The notes below the pieces were generated by a model, which saw only the letters and a program-made list of their open reading frames with translations, searched no databases and had not been told where the DNA came from. A stretch of 64,000 nucleotides of DNA from Pseudomonas putida (GTDB lineage: Bacteria > Pseudomonadota > Gammaproteobacteria > Pseudomonadales > Pseudomonadaceae), in the NCBI RefSeq assembly GCF_003228315.1, contig NZ_CP029693.1, positions 2,170,001 through 2,234,000 on the forward strand. The letters are read 5' to 3'. Of the stretch, positions 1 to 8,982 are shown piece by piece. A program made the translations under genes and the position numbers. Position 1 is the stretch's first letter. The number at the start of each line of letters is the position of its first letter.

Positions 1-1053
1 GCGGAAGATTGTCGACGCGCCGCTGTTGAACATCAGCTCCCCGACGGCCTTGGCGCACTTGTCGGCCACCAGCGCCGAGTCGTAACGCATCTTCACCCGC
101 TCGGGCATGCTCAACGGCTGATCCTTCTGGGCCCGCTCCAGCATCAGGGCGAAGTTGCGATGCAGCACCGTCTTGCACTCGTCGACACACACCATGGCAC
201 TGGCCAGCGCCGCTTGCGCGGCCGGGTCCTGGACCATCTTGCGTCCGTCGTTGACCCCGACTCGCGCACGGTTGTGCTCGACGAACTGATCCACCGCACC
301 CTGCAGGGCGCCGATGGCGGAAGACGACACGGCACGCACGAAGATCTGCCCGAATGGCAGGCGGAACAACGGTGCAGTGTTCACCGCATTACCCGGACTG
401 TTCTGCATGAAACCGTCGAGCGCGCGATGGGTGCGGTACTCGGGCACGAAGGCGTTCTCCACCACAATGTCGTGGGAACCGGTGGCTTCCAGACCCATGA
501 CGTTCCAGTTATCGACAATCCGGTAATCGGCACGCGGCACCAGGAAGGTCCGATAATCCGGCGCACCACCGGCCTCTTCCGGCGGCACCAGCGCACCAAG
601 GAACACCCATTCGCAATGCTTGCTGCCGGAAGAAAAACCCCAGCGCCCGCTCAATTTGAACCCGCCCTCGACCCGCTCGACCTTGCCCACCGGCATGTAG
701 GACGAGGAGATCAACACGCTGGAGTCATCACCCCAGACATCCTGCGCGGCGCGGTCATCGAACAGTGCCAGTTGCCAGTTATGAATCGCCACCACTCCCA
801 GCACCCAGGCCGACGACATGCAGCCTTCGGCCAGGGTCATCTGCACATCGAAAAAATCCTTGGGCTCCAGCTCATAACCCTCCCAGCGCGAGGGCTGGAG
901 AATGCGGAAAAAGCCGGCGTCGTGGAAATCCTTCAAGGTCTCTTCAGGCAACACACCGGCCTGCGCGGCACTCAATGCGCGTTCACGCAGGATCGGCACC
1001 AACTCACGGGCACGTTGGCTCAGACGCTGGCGAATCAGGTCTTGGTTGAGCAT
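1..1053 (-). CDS. hsaA: 3-HSA 4-hydroxylase oxygenase HsaA (partial, 3' end outside window)
   Basis: Flavin-dependent monooxygenase of the acyl-CoA dehydrogenase fold that hydroxylates 3-HSA (the secosteroid made after KstD and KshAB act) to the catechol 3,4-DHSA, using reduced flavin from HsaB. The start ATG at 1053 follows a strong AAAGGAGG ribosome site. 351 residues are visible; about 40 more are expected beyond position 1. Residues about 30-55 read DAGFFRILQPSRWEG, and an LEATGSHDIVVENAFVP stretch near residue 190 is typical of the HsaA/HpaH-like class D oxygenases rather than of true acyl-CoA dehydrogenases. The gene runs leftwards, away from hsaB, with about 1 kb of repeat-rich DNA between them. 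The ring-cleavage dioxygenase hsaC, expected close by, would lie outside the window. Family assignment is strong; substrate is inferred from family and neighbours. Confidence 0.9.
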   Translation of the reverse strand, partial: MLNQDLIRQRLSQRARELVPILRERALSAAQAGVLPEETLKDFHDAGFFRILQPSRWEGYELEPKDFFDVQMTLAEGCMSSAWVLGVVAIHNWQLALFDDRAAQDVWGDDSSVLISSSYMPVGKVERVEGGFKLSGRWGFSSGSKHCEWVFLGALVPPEEAGGAPDYRTFLVPRADYRIVDNWNVMGLEATGSHDIVVENAFVPEYRTHRALDGFMQNSPGNAVNTAPLFRLPFGQIFVRAVSSSAIGALQGAVDQFVEHNRARVGVNDGRKMVQDPAAQAALASAMVCVDECKTVLHRNFALMLERAQKDQPLSMPERVKMRYDSALVADKCAKAVGELMFNSGASTIFR

Positions 1054-1130
1054 TGTTATTGTCCTCCTTTGTCCACCCCGTCCGCCGGGGCGCGCGTGCA
1101 GCGGGGCGGATGTAGCGCCCCTACCCTGGC

Positions 1131-1174
1131 ATTCAAACAACGCGCGATCGGGTGGGCATCCCTCAAACGGACCA
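1131..1174 (-). promoter_or_regulatory. Degenerate steroid box and -10 for hsaA
   Basis: Read on the minus strand, a degenerate copy of the cluster's box lies at 1174-1157 (10 of the 14 conserved positions, GTCC-type arm poor, GGAC arm intact on the plus strand at 1169-1172). A gap of exactly 20 nt separates it from TTGAAT (1136-1131), the same geometry as at the better boxes. The predicted start of transcription near 1124 leaves a leader of about 70 nt before hsaA. Confidence 0.5.
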
Positions 1175-1217
1175 TGCGCACGGTGGCAGCCTGGCGGCCG
1201 GCGCTTTTTTTGATTGG

Positions 1218-1996
1218 GTACATATCCGTTTCTTGGGTGATGGCTGCTTATGGTTCCGCCCTTACGGCGGGTTACTTTGAAGAGCGCAAAGTAACCAAAC
1301 GCTTGATCCCCTGACGTACGGTGCCTCGCCCAGGCTCGGCATTCCCTCGCTTCGGTATTCCGACGGGGCAGATCAAAATCAAGATCAAAAGCCAAAGCAG
1401 ATCGCGGTCCCCTGTAGGAGCGAGCCTGCTCGCGATGAACGACGGGACACCGCGGGGTTTCAGGAAGCCAGCGTTATCGTTGACGACCATCGCGAGCAGG
1501 CTCGCTCCTACAGGGGGATAGAGGTACATCTGGAAGACATTGGTCGGCTGTCAGGCCGCCATCGCGGGCAAGCCTTGCTCCTACAGGGGAAGGCGTGCAC
1601 CCGCCCCGCTCCGCCCCTCACCACTCAACAGGCCGAGCGTTAGCTCGCCTGCAAGCTTTTGATCTTGATCCACCCGCCCCTTCGGCAGGCTGAGTGGAGG
1701 CGTTTATCCGGGGGTAGGCGCGTAGCGCCGTGCGGCGCAGCCGCACACATCGAGAGGAGGTGCAGCGCAGCAAACCGGAGGCGATGCCCCCGGATGAATG
1801 CCGGAGCGAAGGGATCCCGAGCCTCAGCGAGGGACCGGACGCCGGGGCGAGCGTTTTTTTGCTTACTTTTTTGAGGCGTTTGTCAAAAAAGTGAGTCGCC
1901 GTAAGGGCGAAACCATAAGTCGCCGTTACCGAAGAAATGGATATACACACCACCCAACCCCAGCCTGGTCGGCCCAGAGGCCGCCAAGGCCCAGCG
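1218..1996. repeat. Composite inverted-repeat element, copy A (with internal REPs)
   Basis: Non-coding block with terminal inverted repeats: its left end (GTACATATCC..., then a GGTTCCGCCCTTACGGCGGG segment) recurs inverted at its right end (GTGTATATCC on the minus strand at 1948-1939). A second copy lies at 11799-12686. Inside are a REP doublet (about 1414-1520) and a single REP (about 1558-1589). The long open frames in this block have no homologous look and are treated as spurious. The block fills most of the 1-kb gap between hsaA and hsaB and ends a few bases before the hsaB promoter box. Confidence 0.7.
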
Positions 1997-2002
1997 ACCA
2001 AC

Positions 2003-2046
2003 TAGTCCCCTCGGACGATGCCCCTGATGTACACCAGCGCAAGAAT
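2003..2046 (+). promoter_or_regulatory. Steroid box and -10 of the hsaB operon
   Basis: A consensus box, TAGTCC-CCTC-GGACGATG, occupies 2003-2020. A -10-like AAGAAT starts at 2041 after a 20-nt gap. Transcription would start near 2053, about 32 nt before the hsaB ATG. No good -35 is visible, which fits activator dependence. Confidence 0.7.
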
Positions 2047-2084
2047 TCATCAAACCCCAAAGCCCAACCAAAAGGCCCAGCGCG

Positions 2085-2600
2085 ATGAACGACATCAACC
2101 TCAAAGCCGACATGCTCCAGGCCATGCGTCGCCTGGCCAAGTCAGTCACCATCATCAGCACCAGCAACGGCTCCGAACGTTTCGCCATGGCCGCCACGGC
2201 CGTCGACTCGCTGAGCACCGAACCACCGTCGCTGCTGATCTGCGTCAACAAGACCGCCTCGCCCCACGCCGCCCTGGCCACCGGCGCGGACTTCTGCGTG
2301 AACATCCTCGGTGTCGAACAACAGGACCTGGCGCACCTGTGCAGCGGCGCGATCAAGGGCGAGGCCCGTTTCGACCGGGGCAACTGGCTGACCAGCCCCG
2401 GCGGTATTCCGTACCTGGGTGACGCGCAGTCGGCGATCCTCTGCCGCCAGGACGGCCACTTCAGCTACGGCACCCACACCGTGTTCATCGGGCGCATCCT
2501 GCAGATTCATACCAGCGAGCAAATCACCCCGCTGGTCTACCTCGACGGCAACTACACCACCACCGCCAAGCCCACCCCCTCCTTCGCTGTCGCCGGCTGA
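2085..2600 (+). CDS. hsaB: Flavin reductase component HsaB of the 3-HSA hydroxylase
   Basis: NAD(P)H:flavin oxidoreductase of the HpaC/HsaB family, 171 residues, the usual family length. It supplies reduced FMN or FAD to HsaA. The flavin reductase domain fills almost the whole protein: an early MRRLAKSVTIISTSNG strand, the MAATAVDSLSTEPPSLL segment for flavin binding near residues 35-55, and a C-terminal YLDGNY motif near residue 150. It starts the operon hsaB - 4(5alpha)-dehydrogenase - 3beta/17beta-HSD - kshB, with 9 bp to the next gene. HsaB could in principle serve other flavin monooxygenases; pairing with HsaA is inferred from the pathway. Confidence 0.85.
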   Translation: MNDINLKADMLQAMRRLAKSVTIISTSNGSERFAMAATAVDSLSTEPPSLLICVNKTASPHAALATGADFCVNILGVEQQDLAHLCSGAIKGEARFDRGNWLTSPGGIPYLGDAQSAILCRQDGHFSYGTHTVFIGRILQIHTSEQITPLVYLDGNYTTTAKPTPSFAVAG

Positions 2601-2609
2601 GGTCCGGGC

Positions 2610-4289
2610 ATGAAGGGCGTGACAGGGTTGACGGCGTTGCGAGTGACCAACGCCGACCAAGTGAGCTGGAATGATCGCTGCGATCTGCTGATTGTCGGCT
2701 TCGGCGGCGCCGGCGCCTGTGCCGCCATCGAAGCGAACAGTCGCGGGCTGGCAGTGCTGGCCGTCGATCGTTTCGAGGGCGGCGGCGCCACGGCACTCAG
2801 TGGTGGCGTGGTGTATGCCGGCGGTGGCACGCCCTATCAGCGTCAGGCCGGCTATGAAGACACCAGCCAAGCCATGTTCGACTACCTGCGCCAGGAAGTC
2901 GGCGACGCCGTCAGCCCCGAAACCCTCAAGGATTTCTGCGCAGGCAGCACCGAACAGCTGGCCTGGCTGGAGCGTCAGGGCGCAGCCTTCGAAGCCAGCG
3001 TGCCACCGCATAAAACATCGTACCCGAGCGACCAGTACTACCTCTACTACTCCGGCAACGAAGCCGTGCCCGCCTATGCCGCCCATGCCAAACCGGCACC
3101 GCGCGGCCACCGCACCAAGGGCTCGGGCATGTCCGGGGCCAGCCTGTTCGCCGCGCTCAAGGGCAGCGCCCTGCGACAGGGCGCCCGCCTGCGCAGCCAG
3201 TGCGAAGTGCGACGGCTGGTGCTCGATCTCAATGACCGGGTCATCGGCGTCGAAGCCTGGCAATTGCCAGCGGGCAGCGCCGCCGCGAAGCAGCACGCAC
3301 GCCTGTCACGCTGGGCCAGCGCCATTCATATGTACGCGCCGGCCCTGGCCGACCGCTTGCGCGCCCGTCAGCTACGTATCGAACAGCACAGCGCCGAACG
3401 CCTGCTGATCCGCGCCGAACAGGCCGTGCTGCTGAGCAGCGGCGGTTTCATTTTCAATCGTGAGTTGGTGCGCCAACACGCACCGCAATACCTCGCCGGC
3501 TTGCCGCTGGGCGCCACCGGTTGCAACGGCAGCGGCATCGCCCTCGGCCAAAGCGCCGGTGGTGGCGTGGCGCGCATGGACAAGATCAGTGCCTGGCGCT
3601 TCATCAACCCGCCACTGGCCTGGGCCCGAGGGTTGATCGTCAATGCCCGGGGCGAGCGTTACGCCAACGAAGAAATCTACGGTGCGACCCTCGGCCACGC
3701 CATGGTCGAGGAACAGAACGGCCGCGCCATCCTGATTCTCAATCGGGCGCTGGTTAAAGAAGCACTCCGTCAGGTCGGCCCGGGCAAAGTCTGGAATTTC
3801 CAACGCCTGCCGGTGTTGCTCAATCTGCTGTTCAACGCCAAACGCAGTAGCAGCCTTGCCGGCCTGGCCAAGCGCTGCAATCTGCCGCCCGAGCTGCTGC
3901 GCCAGAGCGTCGAGCGCTACAGCCGCGCGGCCCGGGGCGAAGTCGCCGATGAATTCGGCAAATCCGCAGCCATGCTCGCCAACCTCGAACAAGGTCCGTG
4001 GTACGCCCTCGACCTGTCCTTCGCCAGCAAGCTGTTTCCCTGCCCGGTCATCACCCTGGGCGGGCTGAAAGTCTGCGAGGGCAGCGGCCGGGTACTCGAT
4101 CACGCCGGCCAGCCCATTGCCGGCCTGTACAGCGCCGGACGCAACGCCGTCGGGGTCGCTTCCAACCTGTATGTCTCCGGCCTGTCGCTGGCCGACTGCA
4201 TCTATTCCGGTCGCCGGGCTGCGGCCCACGTGGCCAATCAAGCCGCACTTCAAACCACACGCTCAGGAGAACAACAATGCAACGTGTAG
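2610..4289 (+). CDS. 3-ketosteroid Delta4-(5alpha)-dehydrogenase-like flavoprotein
   Basis: FAD-dependent fumarate reductase/KstD-family flavoprotein, 559 residues. It probably introduces the Delta4 double bond into 5alpha-reduced 3-ketosteroids. The dinucleotide-binding motif GFGGAGA is at residues 30-36. Near the C terminus, a YVSGLSLADC segment replaces the YPGxG motif of Delta1-dehydrogenases; in the Rhodococcus 4(5alpha)-KstD a Tyr-x-Ser in this position is catalytic. This distinguishes it from the paralogue at 9852-11594. It lies between hsaB and an HSD gene and overlaps the latter by 13 bp, which suggests coupled translation. Direction of chemistry is from family knowledge; a Delta1-specific activity cannot be excluded. 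Confidence 0.75.
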   Translation: MKGVTGLTALRVTNADQVSWNDRCDLLIVGFGGAGACAAIEANSRGLAVLAVDRFEGGGATALSGGVVYAGGGTPYQRQAGYEDTSQAMFDYLRQEVGDAVSPETLKDFCAGSTEQLAWLERQGAAFEASVPPHKTSYPSDQYYLYYSGNEAVPAYAAHAKPAPRGHRTKGSGMSGASLFAALKGSALRQGARLRSQCEVRRLVLDLNDRVIGVEAWQLPAGSAAAKQHARLSRWASAIHMYAPALADRLRARQLRIEQHSAERLLIRAEQAVLLSSGGFIFNRELVRQHAPQYLAGLPLGATGCNGSGIALGQSAGGGVARMDKISAWRFINPPLAWARGLIVNARGERYANEEIYGATLGHAMVEEQNGRAILILNRALVKEALRQVGPGKVWNFQRLPVLLNLLFNAKRSSSLAGLAKRCNLPPELLRQSVERYSRAARGEVADEFGKSAAMLANLEQGPWYALDLSFASKLFPCPVITLGGLKVCEGSGRVLDHAGQPIAGLYSAGRNAVGVASNLYVSGLSLADCIYSGRRAAAHVANQAALQTTRSGEQQCNV

Positions 4290-5032
4290 AAGGCAAAGTC
4301 TGCATCATCACCGGCGCCGCCAGCGGCATCGGTCGCGAAGACGCCCTGCTGCTGGCCCGTGAAGGCGCCAAGGTGGTGCTGACCGACCTCAACGAGGAAG
4401 CCGGCCGCCAGGTGGCCGCCGAAATCGGCGCCAACGCCCTGTTCATCCGTCACGACATCGCCAGCGAAAGCGACTGGCAGCACGTGGTGAAAACCACGGT
4501 CGAACACTTCGGCCGCCTCGACGTACTGGTCAACAACGCCGCCATCCTCGCCCTGGGCAGCATCGAAGACACCACCCTGGAACTGTGGCAGAAGGTGCAG
4601 AAAATCAACGGCGACGGCTACTTCCTGGGCTGCAAGTACGCGATCCAGGCGATGAAGGAAACCGGTGGCGGTTCGATCATCAACATGTCATCGGTGGCGG
4701 CGTTGGGCGCGATGCCGATGTTCTGCGCCTACTCGGCGTCCAAGGGCGCGGTGGCGGCGATGACCCGATCGATTGCCCTGCACTGCAAACAGCAGGGTTA
4801 CCGCATCCGCTGCAACAGCGTGCACCCGGACGGCGTCAACACTCCGATGACCCAGGCCCTGGCCGGTGGTCAGGCGATCCCGCAGGAAGCGCTGGACCAG
4901 GACCCGATGAACCGCATGGCCGCGCCACGGGACATTGCCAACGTGGTGCTGTTCCTGGCCACGGATGAGTCGCGCTTCGTCAACGGCGCCGAGATCCGCG
5001 TCGACAACGCGCAGTTGATCAGCGGGCTCTGA
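4277..5032 (+). CDS. 3beta/17beta-hydroxysteroid dehydrogenase (SDR)
   Basis: Classical short-chain dehydrogenase of 251 residues, close in feel to the 3beta/17beta-HSD of Comamonas testosteroni. TGAASGIG (residues about 12-19) binds NAD, NNAAI and the S...YSASK catalytic set follow, and the CNSVHPDGVNTPM segment matches the substrate-side loop of that HSD. It would oxidise 3beta- or 17beta-hydroxyl groups to ketones, feeding KSI, KstD and KshAB. The ATG at 4277 has an AGGAG ribosome site, lies inside the end of the upstream gene, and the gene ends 13 bp before kshB. Confidence 0.8.
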   Translation: MQRVEGKVCIITGAASGIGREDALLLAREGAKVVLTDLNEEAGRQVAAEIGANALFIRHDIASESDWQHVVKTTVEHFGRLDVLVNNAAILALGSIEDTTLELWQKVQKINGDGYFLGCKYAIQAMKETGGGSIINMSSVAALGAMPMFCAYSASKGAVAAMTRSIALHCKQQGYRIRCNSVHPDGVNTPMTQALAGGQAIPQEALDQDPMNRMAAPRDIANVVLFLATDESRFVNGAEIRVDNAQLISGL

Positions 5033-5045
5033 GGTCGAGGTGAAC

Positions 5046-6134
5046 ATGGGCACGCAAGAACAGAACCTGACACCGGCCGAATCGTCGACGGGCAGCTATT
5101 CATTGCAAGTGAGCGCGGTGATCGACGAGACCGTCGACGCGCGTTCGCTGGTGCTGGATATTCCGCCGGCGCTGCGGGAACGCTTTCGCTACAAACCGGG
5201 CCAGTTCCTGAGTTTTCGCGTGCCCCTGGGCGGCAAACTGTTGACCCGCTGCTACTCCATGGCCAGCTCGCCGCTGGCGGACGCGCTGCCCAAGGTCACG
5301 GTCAAGCGGGTCGAGGGTGGCCGGGTGTCGAACTGGATGAACGACGTGCAGGCCGGCGACTGGCTGGAAGTGCTGCCACCGGCCGGGCATTTCTGCCTGG
5401 ACGAGCGGCACTCGGCGGACACCGGCAAGCCGCTGGTGCTGTTCGGTGGTGGCTCCGGGATCACCCCGGTGTTTTCCATACTGAAGTCGGTGCTGCATGA
5501 CAGCCGGCGACCGATCACCCTGATCTACGCCAACCGCGATGAAGCCTCGGTGATTTTCAAGGACGAGCTGCGGCAGTTGATCAAGGCGCATCCTGATCAA
5601 CTGCACGTGGTGCATGTCCTGGATTCGGTGCAGGGTTTCCTCAACGACGCGCAGGTCCGTCATCTGCTGCGCGGCCTGGCCGGCGGTGAGTATTTCATCT
5701 GCGGGCCGGGGCCGTTCATGGACACGGTTGAGCGCACGTTGCTGGCACTCGGTGAAACACCGGAAAACATCCACGTCGAACGCTTCGTCTCCCCGCCCGA
5801 CCCCGACGAGTTGCTGGCCGAAGAAGCCGTGGCCCGTGCCGCCGCCATGGACTCGCACTGCGAAGCGCTGATCGTCGAACTCGACGGCCAGCAACACGAA
5901 ATCCCCTGCAAACCCGGCGACACCCTGCTGCAAAGCTGCAAGGCCGCCGGGCTGGATGTACCGTCGTCGTGCGAAGAAGGCTTTTGCGGCGCCTGCATGT
6001 GCGTGGTCCAGGAAGGCCAGACCGTGCTTGCGCGCAACGACGTCCTCAGCGCAAGAGAACTGGAAGAAGGCTGGACCCTGGCCTGCCAAAGCCGCCCGAC
6101 CGGCGCCCGGGTACGCCTGAAATTCCCGGATTGA
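5046..6134 (+). CDS. kshB: 3-ketosteroid 9alpha-hydroxylase reductase KshB
   Basis: Ferredoxin reductase-type electron transfer protein of about 362 residues. The order is an FAD-binding domain (RCYSMASSP near residue 70), an NAD-binding domain (LFGGGSGITPVFSIL near 130 and ICGPGPFMD near 215), and a C-terminal plant-type [2Fe-2S] domain with the CEEGFCGACMC cysteines and a distal cysteine in TLACQS. It passes electrons from NADH to KshA (20794-21837), encoded 15 kb away in another unit. The ATG at 5046 is preferred to a GTG at 5040 because GAGGTGA sits just before it. Last gene of the hsaB operon; REP elements follow. Confidence 0.85.
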   Translation: MGTQEQNLTPAESSTGSYSLQVSAVIDETVDARSLVLDIPPALRERFRYKPGQFLSFRVPLGGKLLTRCYSMASSPLADALPKVTVKRVEGGRVSNWMNDVQAGDWLEVLPPAGHFCLDERHSADTGKPLVLFGGGSGITPVFSILKSVLHDSRRPITLIYANRDEASVIFKDELRQLIKAHPDQLHVVHVLDSVQGFLNDAQVRHLLRGLAGGEYFICGPGPFMDTVERTLLALGETPENIHVERFVSPPDPDELLAEEAVARAAAMDSHCEALIVELDGQQHEIPCKPGDTLLQSCKAAGLDVPSSCEEGFCGACMCVVQEGQTVLARNDVLSARELEEGWTLACQSRPTGARVRLKFPD

Positions 6135-6150
6135 ACCCCGTTGCCCATCT

Positions 6151-6252
6151 GATCGTTCCCACGCTCTGCGTGGGAATGCAGCCCGTGACGCTCCGCGTCA
6201 CTGGACGCGGAGCGTCCTTTGAGGCATTCCCACGCAGAGCGTGGGAACGATC
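6151..6252. repeat. Palindromic BIME-type repeat (GATCGTTCCCACGC family)
   Basis: About 100-bp near-perfect inverted repeat beginning and ending with GATCGTTCCCACGCTC and its complement. Related copies occur at 29595-29708 and 47591-47692. It lies directly downstream of kshB and may help end or stabilise the transcript. Confidence 0.8.
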
Positions 6253-6269
6253 AATTGAGACCCTCCACC

Positions 6270-6372
6270 CTGTAGAGCGAGCATGCTCGCGATGGTCCCC
6301 AACGATAACGCTGGCAGCCTGAGACCCCGCGGTGTCCCGTCGTCCATCGCGAGCATGCTCGCTCCTACAGGG
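6270..6372. repeat. REP doublet (GAGCATGCTCGC variant)
   Basis: Two inverted REPs with the core GAGCATGCTCGC instead of the usual GAGCCTGCTCGC, separated by about 50 bp. The right REP ends only 4 bp before the next steroid box. Confidence 0.8.
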
Positions 6373-6375
6373 CTC

Positions 6376-6419
6376 TAGTCTCAACGGACGATCATCCCGG
6401 CCCGGTCTGCGGTTAGACT
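6376..6419 (+). promoter_or_regulatory. Steroid box and -10 of the SDR-fadD3 operon
   Basis: TAGTCT-CAAC-GGACGATC at 6376-6393, then 20 nt, then TAGACT at 6414-6419. One mismatch in each arm relative to the consensus. The next start codon is at 6461. Confidence 0.65.
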
Positions 6420-6460
6420 CGGCCCCAGCATTAGCCCCACAACAATAAAGAGGTGCAGTT

Positions 6461-7207
6461 ATGGCTCGTTTGCAGAACAAGGTCGCGGTGGTTACCGGCG
6501 GCGCTTCGGGGATCGGCCTGGCCTGCGTGCGCCGTTTCGCCGACGAAGGCGCGCAAGTGATCGGCCTGGACATCGGCAGCGCGCCGGCGGATTTCCCCGG
6601 CCTGTTCATGACCCTGGATGTGCGCGACGAGGCACAGGTGCAGCAGGTCATGCAGGAAGTCGTCAGCCGCTTCGGGCGCATCGACGTGCTGGTCAATGCC
6701 GCCGGCGTGGCCGATCAGGGCAGCGTGACCCAGACCACCACCGCGAACTGGCAACGGGTGATGGACATCAACCTGACCGGCAGCATGCTCACCAGCAAAT
6801 ACGCCTTGGCACCGATGGTCGAGCAGCGCAGCGGATCGATCATCAACGTCGGTTCGATCTTCGGCCTGCAAGGTTGCGACGGCAACGTGGCGTACAACGT
6901 GTCCAAGGGCGGCATCAACCAGCTGACCCGATCGATGGCCATCGACTACGGCTACGCCAATATCCGCGTCAACGGCCTGTGCCCCGGCCTGATCGAAACA
7001 CCGATGACCAGCATGGTCCGCGACAAAGACGCGTTCCACGCCTTCTTCGCCTCGCAGCACATGCTCAGCCGCTCCGGGCAACCGGAAGAAGTGGCCAACG
7101 TCGCGCTGTTCCTCGCGTCCGACGAAGCGTCCTTTGTCAGCGGCCAGATGATCGCCGTGGACGGTGGTTTCTCCGCCGGTCGCCGTTTCGCCCCGCCTGC
7201 CGCGTAA
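6461..7207 (+). CDS. SDR family oxidoreductase, steroid operon
   Basis: 248-residue classical SDR with TGGASGIG (residues about 12-19), a VNAAG motif in place of NNAG, the GS...YNVSK active site and an SFVSGQMIAVDGG end. It is preceded by its own steroid box and followed after 72 bp by the FadD3-like ligase, so a role in hydroxyl/keto interconversion on a steroid or on a HIP intermediate is likely. The exact substrate cannot be read from the sequence. The ATG has a good AAAGAGG ribosome site. Confidence 0.7.
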   Translation: MARLQNKVAVVTGGASGIGLACVRRFADEGAQVIGLDIGSAPADFPGLFMTLDVRDEAQVQQVMQEVVSRFGRIDVLVNAAGVADQGSVTQTTTANWQRVMDINLTGSMLTSKYALAPMVEQRSGSIINVGSIFGLQGCDGNVAYNVSKGGINQLTRSMAIDYGYANIRVNGLCPGLIETPMTSMVRDKDAFHAFFASQHMLSRSGQPEEVANVALFLASDEASFVSGQMIAVDGGFSAGRRFAPPAA

Positions 7208-7279
7208 CCCGTCATCCGGCCGGGCGCCCTGCCCGGCCCACTCCCTTTTCCATACTTGTCTTCAAACCGGGGAGGCCCC

Positions 7280-8860
7280 ATGCCGCCTGTCGCTACCGCT
7301 CTGACCTTCGCTCAATTGTTCGCCAACACGGCCCAGACCTACGGCGACCACCCCGCCATCGAGGACGCCGGCCGCGTCATCAGTTACCGGGAACTCGACC
7401 AGCTGCGTCGGCAAGCCGCCCGCGCCCTGCTGGCGCTGGACGTCCAGGTCGGCGACCGGGTGGCGATCTGGGCGCCCAACGTATGGGAATGGATCGTCGC
7501 TGCCGGAGCGCTGCAGAGCGTCGGCGCGGCGCTGGTGCCGCTCAATACCCGCATGAAGGGCAGCGAGGCCGGCTTCATCCTGCGCGAGAGCGGCGCCTGT
7601 GTGCTGTTCACCATTGGCGAATTCCTCGGCGTGGACTATCCCGGCATGCTGGTGGCCGAAGACCTGCCAAACCTGCGCCACATCGTCAGCCTGCGCAGTG
7701 CGGGAGCGGGCACCCTGAGCTGGGAGCGGTTCATGGACCTGGCCACCGACGTGCCGCAACTGGCCCTGCGCAGCCGCGAGCAGAGCGTCGGCCCGCAAAC
7801 TCTGTCCGATGTGTTGTTCACCTCGGGCACCACCGGCAAACCCAAGGGCGTGATGACCAGTCACGGCCAGAACCTGCGCATCGTGCGCGACTGGAGCGAG
7901 ATCGTCGGCCTGCGTGAAGGCGACCGCTACCTGATCGTCAACCCGTTCTTCCATTCCTTCGGCTACAAGGCTGGCTGGCTGGCGGCGCTGATGCGCGGCT
8001 GCACGATCCTGCCGCAGCAGGTGTTCGATGTGCAGGCGGTGCTCGAATGCGTGCAGCACGAACGCATCACGGTACTGCCCGGACCGCCGACGCTGTATCA
8101 GTCTTTGCTGGCCCATCCGCAGCGTGATGATTTCGACTTGAGTTCCTTGCGGGTGGCGGTGACCGGCGCGGCGGCCATCCCGGTGGAAATGATCCAGCGC
8201 ATGGGCGACGAACTGGGCTTCGGCACCATCGTCACCGCCTATGGCCTCACCGAGGTCTGCGGTTTCGCCACGATTTGCCGTTCCGGTGATAGTGCGCAAA
8301 CGGTCGCCAACACCAGCGGCCGGGCGATGCCGGGGGTGGAAGTTCGTTGCGTCGGCAGCAACGGCCGCTCTCAGCCCGCCAATGTCCCCGGTGAAATCCA
8401 GGTGCGCGGCTACAACCTGATGCAGGGCTACTTCAACAATCCCCAGGCCAGCCAGGAAGTACTCGACGCTGACGGCTGGCTGCACACCGGTGATATCGGC
8501 CTGCTCGATGAACAGGGATACCTGCGCATCACCGACCGTCTCAAGGACATGTTCATCACCGGTGGCTTCAACGTGTACCCGGCGGAAATCGAGCAGTGCC
8601 TGTTGACCTATCCGGGTGTTGCCCAGGCGGCGGTGATCGGCATTCCCGACGAGCGCATGGGCGAAGTGGCCATGGCCTTCCTGCTGCCGGCACCGGGCAT
8701 CGAAATCGAACAGACCCGCTTCCTCGCCTGGTGCCGGGAGCAGATGGCCAACTACAAGGTGCCGCGTCGGGTGCAGGTGCTGGACAGCATGCCGCTGAAC
8801 GCGGCGGGTAAGGTCACCAAGAATGTGTTGCGCGAGTGGGCGCTGATGCCCGCCGGCTAA
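7280..8860 (+). CDS. fadD3: Acyl-CoA synthetase, probable HIP-CoA ligase (FadD3-like)
   Basis: AMP-forming acyl-CoA ligase of 526 residues. The P-loop motif SGTTGKPKGVM (near residue 180), the YGLTE motif (near 320), GWLHTGDIG (near 400) and the C-terminal lysine motif PLNAAGKVTKN are all intact. In actinobacteria FadD3 activates HIP, the C/D-ring propanoate left after ring A/B removal. This is the only CoA ligase in the cluster and the HIP beta-oxidation-type genes are at 29711-34946, so HIP is the best guess; a steroid side-chain acid is the alternative. The ATG at 7280 follows GGGGAGG. Confidence 0.7.
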   Translation: MPPVATALTFAQLFANTAQTYGDHPAIEDAGRVISYRELDQLRRQAARALLALDVQVGDRVAIWAPNVWEWIVAAGALQSVGAALVPLNTRMKGSEAGFILRESGACVLFTIGEFLGVDYPGMLVAEDLPNLRHIVSLRSAGAGTLSWERFMDLATDVPQLALRSREQSVGPQTLSDVLFTSGTTGKPKGVMTSHGQNLRIVRDWSEIVGLREGDRYLIVNPFFHSFGYKAGWLAALMRGCTILPQQVFDVQAVLECVQHERITVLPGPPTLYQSLLAHPQRDDFDLSSLRVAVTGAAAIPVEMIQRMGDELGFGTIVTAYGLTEVCGFATICRSGDSAQTVANTSGRAMPGVEVRCVGSNGRSQPANVPGEIQVRGYNLMQGYFNNPQASQEVLDADGWLHTGDIGLLDEQGYLRITDRLKDMFITGGFNVYPAEIEQCLLTYPGVAQAAVIGIPDERMGEVAMAFLLPAPGIEIEQTRFLAWCREQMANYKVPRRVQVLDSMPLNAAGKVTKNVLREWALMPAG

Positions 8861-8869
8861 CCGCGTTTC

Positions 8870-8961
8870 TGTAGGAGCGAGCCTGCTCGCGATGGCGTCA
8901 GATCAGTCAGCATTGCTGTGGCTGACACTCCGCTATCGCGAGCAGGCTCGCTCCTACAGGG
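8870..8961. repeat. REP doublet
   Basis: Inverted pair of REPs (GTAGGAGCGAGCCTGCTCGC and complement) in the convergent space between the ligase gene and the SDR on the opposite strand. Confidence 0.85.
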
Positions 8962-8982
8962 GGTTGGTGTGTGGGGCTTGAA

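Noticed and set aside
160..1314. 384-codon plus-strand frame
   Set aside because: It is antisense to hsaA and runs into the repeat element; the hsaA frame has clear family motifs and a strong ribosome site.
2142..3296. 384-codon minus-strand frame
   Set aside because: Antisense of hsaB and the 4(5alpha)-dehydrogenase; no motifs.
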